Position numbers and translations under genes: made by a program | Source: an uncultured Erysipelotrichaceae bacterium | GTDB lineage: Bacteria; Bacillota_I; Bacilli_A; RF39; UBA660 | Direction of reading: 5' to 3' | Length of the DNA: 5,729 bases | Assembly (NCBI GenBank): GCA_902783215.1 | Contig: CACZQD010000006.1 | Coordinates: forward strand, 1 to 5,729 | In this document: piece after piece, positions 1 to 5,110 of the stretch | Layout of the letters: each line of letters opens with the position of its first letter | Position numbering within the stretch: position 1 is the first letter of the stretch | The notes under the pieces: generated by a model | Seen by the model: only the letters and a program-made list of their open reading frames with translations | Database searches by the model: none | Told to the model about the DNA's origin: nothing

Positions 1-16
1 TATTATAAAAAATAAT

Positions 17-40
17 AAGATAATTAGTTTTATCTTTTTT
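17..40 (+). terminator. Possible weak intrinsic terminator of an upstream gene
   Basis: AAGATAA at 17-23 can pair with TTATCTT at 30-36 around a 6-nt loop, and the T run continues to 40. The stem is only 7 bp with a single G-C pair, so it would be weak and could be chance in DNA this AT-rich. Its position, just before a promoter and a new gene, fits the end of an upstream transcript whose gene lies outside the window. Confidence 0.25.
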
Positions 41-49
41 GTTGACATG

Positions 50-58
50 TGATATAAT
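50..58 (+). promoter_or_regulatory. Extended -10 promoter (TGATATAAT) for the metallopeptidase-like gene
   Basis: A perfect TATAAT at 53-58 is preceded by TG at 50-51, the classic extended -10. At the proper 17-nt spacing the -35 position reads TTATCT (30-35), a poor match. Transcription would start about base 65, at the edge of the Shine-Dalgarno GGAGTGAT (65-72), giving a leader of roughly 10 nt before the ATG at 76. The same 9-mer precedes two other genes in this window, which strengthens the call. Confidence 0.6.
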
Positions 59-75
59 TATATTGGAGTGATATT

Positions 76-1884
76 ATGCTTAGTTTAGTTTGGAAGGATA
101 AACAAAACAATACAACACAATGTTTATATATTAAATCATTAAATCAGAAATTAGTTTATTATGGATTCAAATGGTCAAATAAAATGATTTATGATTTAGA
201 TAAAAATATTTTAAAAGATGTATATAATTTAATTAGAGTGAAAAAACATCATAGATATATTGGCGATGAAAAAGGTTATAAAGTGTACCTTGATGTTGAA
301 AATAATATTAAACATTTTTTAAAAGATGGTTGTGAAGATTTTATGATGTTTTATCATTATAATGGACAAGATGCTATTTTATATAAAAATAAAGATAAAA
401 ATCTGAAAAAAACTTTAAAGATGTTTAGAATAAGTAACATTGTTATATATTTTAATCTAGCATACATTGCTTTCATGGGTTTAAGTGTTGTGGGCTGGAC
501 TACTTCATATATGATGAGTGATCAATTTAAATTTTATGATATTCCTCATCTACAATATCAAGTATCATCAATGATGGGGCTAGAGAATATTACTAAAGGT
601 GAAGCTAAAAAGTTAATTAATGATTCAACAGGTTTAACGCAAAAGCAAAAAGAATGTTTAATTAATGATACATTATTTGATTATATTTTTCCTTACTATG
701 AAGGAACCGATATGGAATATATTATTAGAATGCGTTTAAAAGATATAAATGTTAAATATGATGCTTCAAATGGTGGTGGATTTTATGATTTAAGTAATAT
801 TCTTCATCTAGATTCTCAATTTGAGAAAATTGATGACAATAATGAGGAAAAGAAATCTATTATGATTCATGAATATATTCATTTGTTTCAGTCTATTGAT
901 TGCCCAATCTATCTTAAAGAATCAAGTGCATCACTTATAAATACAGAGTTTTTTGGCAAAGATGGTGGTGATTATAATGGTTCAGTTCCTAATTTAAAGT
1001 CATTGATTGAAACTTTAGGCCCAAAAGTAGTATGGAATTATATTTTTTCAGGGGATGATAAGGAATTTAAAGAATATTTGGATAAATATTTAACAAAAGA
1101 AGATGCAAAATCACTAATTGATGAATTAAATATATCTCCAGCCCATGGAAAACATAATAATGCTAAAATAAAAGAATTAATTGAAAAAATGTACAAAAAT
1201 ATGTATGGTATTGATATAAAAGATGATCCATATATTTATAATAAATTGGGTAAATATATTGATAAAAGATATTATCTTTATCAAAATAAAGATTATCAAG
1301 ATATTGAGGGATATAGTTATGAAGATGCACGCAAATTAGGAATAGTTAAAGCAAAAAAACTATTCTTATTTGAAAAAGAATTAACTCGAAAAGAGTTTTA
1401 TAATATGAAAAATAAATTTGGCGGTTTTTATGGTGATTATTCTCAAAAGGAAGAATTTAGTTTATTATCTATTGAATTTAAACAGGGTAGTTCTACTATT
1501 TACAAAGGAAATAACATAACGAATTGTAGTAAGGATGAAAGAGATCATGTTAAAATTCGTTATGAAAATGGAGATTATGAAATTATATCAATAGAAGAAG
1601 CTTTAACTAAAAAAATTATTAAAAATGTTCATTATATGTATTATTATTATACAACACATCCTAATGATAAAAAATTAGCTGATATGACTAATGATGGCAC
1701 ATATTATCATATTGACGTTATTAAAAATGAAACATATAGTAATATACGGGATAATCATGATTTAATGTGGGATGAATTTTACTTCAAAAAAGGCATTGAT
1801 GTTTATAAAAATATTCCTTCAATTAAAGATCGTTTTCCTGATCAAATAATTAGTAATATAAATAGTAAAAATAAATTAAAGTAA
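76..1884 (+). CDS. Membrane-anchored HExxH zinc-metallopeptidase-like protein, family unrecognised
   Basis: A 602-residue protein that I cannot assign to a named family. Residues 1-117 are soluble, Lys/Tyr-rich and end in a basic stretch (KKTLKMFR, about 111-118). One hydrophobic segment follows at about 119-143. By the positive-inside rule the N-terminal part is cytoplasmic and the remaining 450 residues lie outside. At 261-270 the sequence SIMIHEYIHL carries HEYIH (H265, E266, H269), the zinc-binding and catalytic motif of zincins. YLKESSASLINTE follows, with E282 (or E291) a plausible third zinc ligand, as in families where HExxH is followed by an E-x-x-A helix. The 300-residue tail is rich in Tyr, Asn, Lys and Asp and shows no motif I know. 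The ATG at 76 has GGAGTGAT at 65-72. No cleavable signal peptide is present. Known: HExxH plus a downstream Glu usually means a metalloprotease. Inferred: a surface-exposed peptidase with a cytoplasmic domain. The substrate is unknown. Confidence 0.75.
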   Translation: MLSLVWKDKQNNTTQCLYIKSLNQKLVYYGFKWSNKMIYDLDKNILKDVYNLIRVKKHHRYIGDEKGYKVYLDVENNIKHFLKDGCEDFMMFYHYNGQDAILYKNKDKNLKKTLKMFRISNIVIYFNLAYIAFMGLSVVGWTTSYMMSDQFKFYDIPHLQYQVSSMMGLENITKGEAKKLINDSTGLTQKQKECLINDTLFDYIFPYYEGTDMEYIIRMRLKDINVKYDASNGGGFYDLSNILHLDSQFEKIDDNNEEKKSIMIHEYIHLFQSIDCPIYLKESSASLINTEFFGKDGGDYNGSVPNLKSLIETLGPKVVWNYIFSGDDKEFKEYLDKYLTKEDAKSLIDELNISPAHGKHNNAKIKELIEKMYKNMYGIDIKDDPYIYNKLGKYIDKRYYLYQNKDYQDIEGYSYEDARKLGIVKAKKLFLFEKELTRKEFYNMKNKFGGFYGDYSQKEEFSLLSIEFKQGSSTIYKGNNITNCSKDERDHVKIRYENGDYEIISIEEALTKKIIKNVHYMYYYYTTHPNDKKLADMTNDGTYYHIDVIKNETYSNIRDNHDLMWDEFYFKKGIDVYKNIPSIKDRFPDQIISNINSKNKLK

Positions 1885-1913
1885 TTGTTGTTTATATTAA
1901 AATATGATATAAT
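1885..1913 (+). promoter_or_regulatory. hisS promoter (-35 TTGTTG, extended -10 TGATATAAT)
   Basis: TTGTTG at 1885-1890 and TATAAT at 1908-1913 are separated by exactly 17 nt, and TG at 1905-1906 makes the -10 extended. The -35 begins on the base after the upstream stop codon. The start site is expected near 1920, so the leader is about 14 nt and contains little beyond the Shine-Dalgarno GAGGTGAT at 1923-1930. There is no room for a T-box leader, a common control of aminoacyl-tRNA synthetase genes in Firmicutes. No hairpin separates the upstream gene from this one, so read-through may add to expression. Confidence 0.7.
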
Positions 1914-1933
1914 TTAGGCACTGAGGTGATTTA

Positions 1934-3208
1934 ATGAAATTACAAAATTTAAAAGGAACGACTGATTTTTTACCAAATCAACAAGTATTAAGAAATAAAA
2001 TAACAGATACTTTAAAGGAAAATTTTGAAAAATATGGTTATTTACCAATAAAAACTCCAATCTTAAATAAATTTGATTTGCTTGCTTATAAATATAGTGA
2101 TGATGCTGAGATACTAAATGAAGTATATCGTTTAACTGATCAAGCTGATCGTGATTTAGGACTTCGTTATGATTTAACTATCCCTTTTTGTAAGGTTATT
2201 GGTCTTAATAAAGATTTACAAATGCCTTTTAGAAGATATGAAATAGGTAAAGTATTTAGAAATGGACCAGTTAAAGCAGGACGCGCTAGAGAATTTTATC
2301 AATGTGATGTTGATGTTGTAGGTATTAATGGAAGGTATATTGAAGCTGAACAATTATTAATGGTAAAAAGTATTTTTGAAAAGTTAGATATTGATATTGA
2401 AATTAAGTGGAATAATCGTAAATTAATGACTGGTTTATTACTTAGTTTAGATATTGAAGATAAGTTAATTGATAAAGTTATTTCTTTAATAGATCGAATT
2501 GAAAAAACAACTTATGAAGAACTAGCAAAAGAATTTAATAAAATAAATATAAATAAAGATAAAGTTGATCAAATATTTAACTTATTTAGTAAAGATTTAG
2601 ATGAGTATAAATATTTATTTAATGAAACTAGTATTGACATATTAAAGAGCGGTTTAGATGAGTGTATAGAATTACAAAATTATATTGATAAATTAAACTT
2701 AAACAATTGTGTATTATTCTATCCTAAATTAGCTCGTGGTCTTGGTATTTATACTGGTACTGTTTATGAATTCTTTGATAAAGAAAACCGTATTACTTCA
2801 TCACTTGGTGGCGGTGGAAGATATGATAAAATTATCACTGATTTTATGAATAATGGTGAAGAGTATCCAGCTGTTGGTTTAAGTTTTGGATTAGAACCAA
2901 TCTATGAAATATTAAAGAATGATATAGTTAATCAAGGATTAATAGATGTTTTGATAATTCCTATGGAAACAGAGTTAGAATGTTTAAATATTGCTACAAA
3001 ATTACGAGAAAATGGTATTAAAGTTTTAATTGAAATGAATAGTCGTAAAATGAAAAAAAGTTTTGGTTATGCAGATAAAAATAATATTAAATATGTTATT
3101 GTTGTTGGAAGTAATGAAGTAGAAACTGGTTTATATAGTTTAAAAAATATGGAAACTGGTAATCAAGAGATGTTATCAATTGAAGATATTATAAAAATAA
3201 TAAAGTAG
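1934..3208 (+). CDS. hisS: Histidine--tRNA ligase (class II, LRYDLT subtype)
   Basis: Histidyl-tRNA synthetase charges tRNA-His with histidine in the cytoplasm using ATP. The 424 residues match the usual length. KGTTDFLP near the N-terminus is the family opening. LRYDLT (77-82) replaces the LRPEGT of the E. coli type and, with FYQCDVD (121-127), resembles the archaeal/eukaryotic-like subtype. Motif 2 includes VFRNGP with R109. The histidine-specific loop LARGLGIYTGTVYE (266-279) keeps R268 and Y273, but has Gly-Ile where RGLDYY has Asp-Tyr. GGGGRYD (292-298) is intact. Motif 3 reads GLSFGLEP (315-322), with Pro where other enzymes have the ATP-binding Arg (GLER/GVER). Residues from about 337 form the anticodon-binding domain, which argues against HisZ, a paralogue lacking it. 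The ATG at 1934 follows GAGGTGAT at 1923-1930. A strong terminator follows the gene. The name is secure; full activity is likely but the substitutions leave some doubt. Confidence 0.93.
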   Translation: MKLQNLKGTTDFLPNQQVLRNKITDTLKENFEKYGYLPIKTPILNKFDLLAYKYSDDAEILNEVYRLTDQADRDLGLRYDLTIPFCKVIGLNKDLQMPFRRYEIGKVFRNGPVKAGRAREFYQCDVDVVGINGRYIEAEQLLMVKSIFEKLDIDIEIKWNNRKLMTGLLLSLDIEDKLIDKVISLIDRIEKTTYEELAKEFNKININKDKVDQIFNLFSKDLDEYKYLFNETSIDILKSGLDECIELQNYIDKLNLNNCVLFYPKLARGLGIYTGTVYEFFDKENRITSSLGGGGRYDKIITDFMNNGEEYPAVGLSFGLEPIYEILKNDIVNQGLIDVLIIPMETELECLNIATKLRENGIKVLIEMNSRKMKKSFGYADKNNIKYVIVVGSNEVETGLYSLKNMETGNQEMLSIEDIIKIIK

Positions 3209-3221
3209 TTACTTTACACAT

Positions 3222-3260
3222 AAAAACTCTTTAGTTATAATGGCTAAAGAGTTTTTCTTT
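3222..3260 (+). terminator. Strong intrinsic terminator after hisS
   Basis: A perfect 13-bp stem pairs AAAAACTCTTTAG (3222-3234) with CTAAAGAGTTTTT (3244-3256) around a 9-nt loop, followed by CTTT. It begins 13 nt after the hisS stop. The A run on the left arm mirrors the T run on the right, so it could also act on the opposite strand, though no gene there needs it. Confidence 0.9.
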
Positions 3261-3287
3261 ACACTTTCCCTGTAAAAAGTGTGTAAA
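3258..3287 (+). repeat. Imperfect inverted repeat between terminator and promoter
   Basis: TTTACACTTT (3258-3267) faces AAAGTGTGTAAA (3276-3287) across an 8-nt loop. The arms pair over 10 bp with a 2-nt bulge (GT at 3279-3280). A further direct copy of CTTTACAC lies at 3212-3219, before the terminator, so this 7-8-mer occurs three times within 76 bases. There is no T tract after the right arm, so it is not a second terminator. It ends about 35 bases before the -10 of the next gene, where an upstream regulator could bind, but no function can be read from the sequence alone. Confidence 0.5.
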
Positions 3288-3321
3288 CTATGAAAGTCGA
3301 TAAAAAAGAAGTAAAAATCTA

Positions 3322-3330
3322 TGATATAAT
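3322..3330 (+). promoter_or_regulatory. Extended -10 promoter (TGATATAAT) for the D,D-carboxypeptidase gene
   Basis: TG at 3322-3323 sits one base ahead of a perfect TATAAT (3325-3330). The -35 position at 16-18 nt spacing is only A-rich (around 3301-3308), so the extended -10 would have to carry recognition. Expected transcription start is about 3335-3337, leaving a leader near 15 nt. Confidence 0.6.
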
Positions 3331-3339
3331 TATAAGTGC

Positions 3340-3347
3340 GAGGTGAT
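3340..3347 (+). promoter_or_regulatory. Shine-Dalgarno GAGGTGAT that fixes the carboxypeptidase start at 3351
   Basis: The eight bases match the 16S rRNA 3' tail complement and sit just ahead of ATG 3351. The longer in-frame GTG at 3336 would lie at the predicted 5' end of the mRNA with no ribosome site before it, and would put Arg-Gly-Asp in front of a normal signal peptide. The start at 3351 is therefore preferred. Confidence 0.85.
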
Positions 3348-3350
3348 GCT

Positions 3351-4619
3351 ATGAAAAAATTTATATGTTTGTTTTTATTAGTTTCGCTGTTAATGATAGA
3401 TATTAAAGTTAAAGCTTTAAATGATATAAATGTAGATGTTGAGTCTAATTATGCATTACTTTATAATGTTACTGATGATATGATGATGTATGAAAAAGAT
3501 ATTCATAAAAGAATAAAAATAGCATCTATGACTAAGATTATGACAGCTATTGTGGCTATTGAAAATATTGAAAATTTTGATGAATCTATTACTATAACAG
3601 AAAATGATTATAAAAATGTTTATTCAGAAAATTTAGCTATTGTTGGCTTTGAAATAGGAAGTAAAGCGACATATCAAGATTTATTATATGGATTATTGTT
3701 TAAATCGGGAGCAGATGCAGCATATGCATTAGCTGATAATATAGCTGGTAGTGAAGAAGAATTTGTAAAATTAATGAATGAAAAAGCTAATGAGTTAGGT
3801 CTTAAAGATACAAAGTTTACTAATGTTGTTGGGTATGATCAAGATAATTATTCAACTGTTTATGATACAATGCTATTTTTTAAATATGCTTTAGAAAATG
3901 ATAAATTTAAAGAAATTATTTCAAAAGATACATATACTACTTCTGATAATAAGATAGTTTTATATAATGTTATTGATGATTTAGTTAATAAATATCAAAT
4001 TGATTCTCCATATAGTGATTATATATTAGGAGGTAAAACCGGATATACTAAAGAAGCTATGAATTGTTTAGCTTCATATGCTGAATATGAAGGTACTACT
4101 TATATTGTAGTAACAGCAGATGTAAAATCAAATAAGCACATTTTAGATGCAATTAAATTATACACAGAAGTATTTGATAATTTTTCAAGAAAGAAAATTA
4201 TAAATGTAGATGATTATTTAATTAGTGTATCATCAAATAAAAAAGATGATGTAAAAGTATATTCTGATCAGGAAGTTGATGTACTACTTCCAAATGAAGC
4301 AAGCTTAGATGATGTAAAAATAGAATATAAAGGAATAAAGACAATAGATAATAAAATTAAAAAGAATTCTATTTTAGGACATGTTAATTTGGAGTATGAT
4401 GGTCAAGTTATAAAGACAATAGATATTACATATAATAAAAAAATGCAAAAATCTATGAATTATAGAAAGATTAGGCCTGTTAAAGCATCTAATAACTATG
4501 GTTTTATTATAGCTATTACTTTAGGTTCTATTGGAGGTATTGTTTTATTATTCTTTATGATAGTTTTTATTTCAATGCTCATTGATGTAAAAAACAATAA
4601 AAGAAAGTGGAAATTTTAA
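3351..4619 (+). CDS. D-alanyl-D-alanine carboxypeptidase (S11 penicillin-binding protein, DacA/DacF-like)
   Basis: A low-molecular-weight penicillin-binding protein that trims the terminal D-Ala from peptidoglycan stem peptides on the outer face of the membrane. From ATG 3351 it has 422 residues. A signal peptide (MKKF, then a hydrophobic core) probably ends at VKA, residue 22. The catalytic SMTK is at 59-62 (S59 nucleophile, K62). The second motif, normally SxN, reads SGA at 119-121 within SGADAA, so Asn is replaced by Ala. KTG is at 229-231 in GGKTGYT. Residues about 281-360 form the beta-rich C-terminal domain of the PBP5 type. A true transmembrane helix lies at about 384-409 with a basic tail (KNNKRKWKF), instead of the amphipathic anchor of E. 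coli PBP5. It has its own promoter behind the hisS terminator. The next gene starts 35 bases after the stop with no clear terminator between. Family is secure; dacA versus dacF cannot be decided. Confidence 0.92.
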   Translation: MKKFICLFLLVSLLMIDIKVKALNDINVDVESNYALLYNVTDDMMMYEKDIHKRIKIASMTKIMTAIVAIENIENFDESITITENDYKNVYSENLAIVGFEIGSKATYQDLLYGLLFKSGADAAYALADNIAGSEEEFVKLMNEKANELGLKDTKFTNVVGYDQDNYSTVYDTMLFFKYALENDKFKEIISKDTYTTSDNKIVLYNVIDDLVNKYQIDSPYSDYILGGKTGYTKEAMNCLASYAEYEGTTYIVVTADVKSNKHILDAIKLYTEVFDNFSRKKIINVDDYLISVSSNKKDDVKVYSDQEVDVLLPNEASLDDVKIEYKGIKTIDNKIKKNSILGHVNLEYDGQVIKTIDITYNKKMQKSMNYRKIRPVKASNNYGFIIAITLGSIGGIVLLFFMIVFISMLIDVKNNKRKWKF

Positions 4620-4636
4620 TAAAAGTATAGTATAAT
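4608..4636 (+). promoter_or_regulatory. Probable promoter for the small peptide/lipoprotein cluster
   Basis: TATAAT at 4631-4636 lies at 17-nt spacing from TGGAAA (4608-4613), a 4/6 match to TTGACA overlapping the end of the carboxypeptidase gene. The base triplet before the -10 is TAG, so the extended TGn seen at the other three promoters is missing. Start would be near 4643, at the Shine-Dalgarno AGGAGTGA (4643-4650). Read-through from the carboxypeptidase gene could also drive the cluster. Confidence 0.45.
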
Positions 4637-4654
4637 TATCATAGGAGTGACTAT

Positions 4655-4756
4655 ATGAAGTGGGGAGTTAGAACTTTTATGTATTGTTTAATTGCGTTAT
4701 TCATACTATTTATACTAGTTATTATTAATTTAAGAAAGTTAGGTGCGTTATGGTAA
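4655..4756 (+). CDS. 33-residue single-span membrane peptide, function unknown
   Basis: An ATG at 4655 follows AGGAGTGA (4643-4650) at good spacing. The 33-residue product starts MKWGVR, continues with a hydrophobic helix at about 8-24 and ends NLRKLGALW. Both ends carry two basic residues, so topology is unclear. The stop codon TAA (4754-4756) overlaps the start of the lipoprotein gene in the sequence ATGGTAA, a 7-base overlap that suggests translational coupling. The ribosome site, the full hydrophobic span and the overlap together argue that this is a real gene. It may be a small membrane subunit working with the lipoprotein, or a leader whose translation opens the next start. I recognise no family. 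Confidence 0.65.
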   Translation: MKWGVRTFMYCLIALFILFILVIINLRKLGALW

Positions 4757-5106
4757 AAAAGAGTTTATTAGTTATTTCTTTATTATTTTTAATGGTTGGA
4801 TGTTCTGATCCAATAACTGATCATAATAAAGATGTTATTCAGACTATTAATCATTCAAAAGATGTTAAGGATGTTCAAAATTCTAAGAATTATTTTGATG
4901 CTGTACAAGCTGCATATAATGAATTTATTGGTAATAATGGAGTAGAACCTACATTAGATGAATTATATGTTAATTATCAAGTAGATGGATGTAATAATGA
5001 TAAATCAAGCCCTGATTATGCTTTAAGAGTTGAAAATGGATATCTTCATATATACTGTAATGATACTTCATATAGGCAAGATACGATGAAAATGAGGGAA
5101 GAATGA
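4750..5106 (+). CDS. Small predicted lipoprotein, possibly pilin-like ectodomain
   Basis: 118 residues. The N-terminus MVKKSLLVISLLFLMVGC is a lipoprotein signal: two lysines, a hydrophobic core and a lipobox ending in G17-C18, so C18 would be lipidated and the protein held on the outer membrane face. The mature part is polar and short. C81 and C103 could form a disulfide. The stretch AVQAAYNEFIGN (51-62) leading to EPTLDELYV (66-74), then short beta-like strands to YLHIYC, resembles the region after the N-terminal helix of type IV pilin-like proteins, where a helix and a P-T-L-D-E-L turn precede a small beta sheet. That is a visual impression only; the hydrophobic pilin N-terminus is not present. 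It is preceded by AGGTG at 4741-4745, overlaps the small membrane peptide gene by 7 bases and is followed after 4 bases by another gene, so the three are probably one transcript. Confidence 0.8.
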   Translation: MVKKSLLVISLLFLMVGCSDPITDHNKDVIQTINHSKDVKDVQNSKNYFDAVQAAYNEFIGNNGVEPTLDELYVNYQVDGCNNDKSSPDYALRVENGYLHIYCNDTSYRQDTMKMREE

Positions 5107-5110
5107 TAAT

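Noticed and set aside
42..58. TTGACA (42-47) with TATAAT (53-58) as a standard promoter pair
   Set aside because: The spacer is only 5 nt. At 16-18 nt downstream of TTGACA the sequence (TGGAGT, GGAGTG, GAGTGA) is no -10. The TATAAT works better as an extended -10; the TTGACA is probably chance.
1934..3208. HisZ, the regulatory paralogue of HisRS
   Set aside because: The anticodon-binding domain is present, the length is that of HisS, and no histidine biosynthesis genes are nearby.
3290..3346. 18-codon frame starting ATG at 3290
   Set aside because: It has no ribosome site, contains the promoter of the next gene and is very Lys/Ile-rich as expected by chance.
3336..3350. GTG start at 3336 for the carboxypeptidase gene
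   Set aside because: It lies at the predicted 5' end of the mRNA with no ribosome site and adds residues before a typical MKK signal peptide. ATG 3351 has a strong Shine-Dalgarno sequence.
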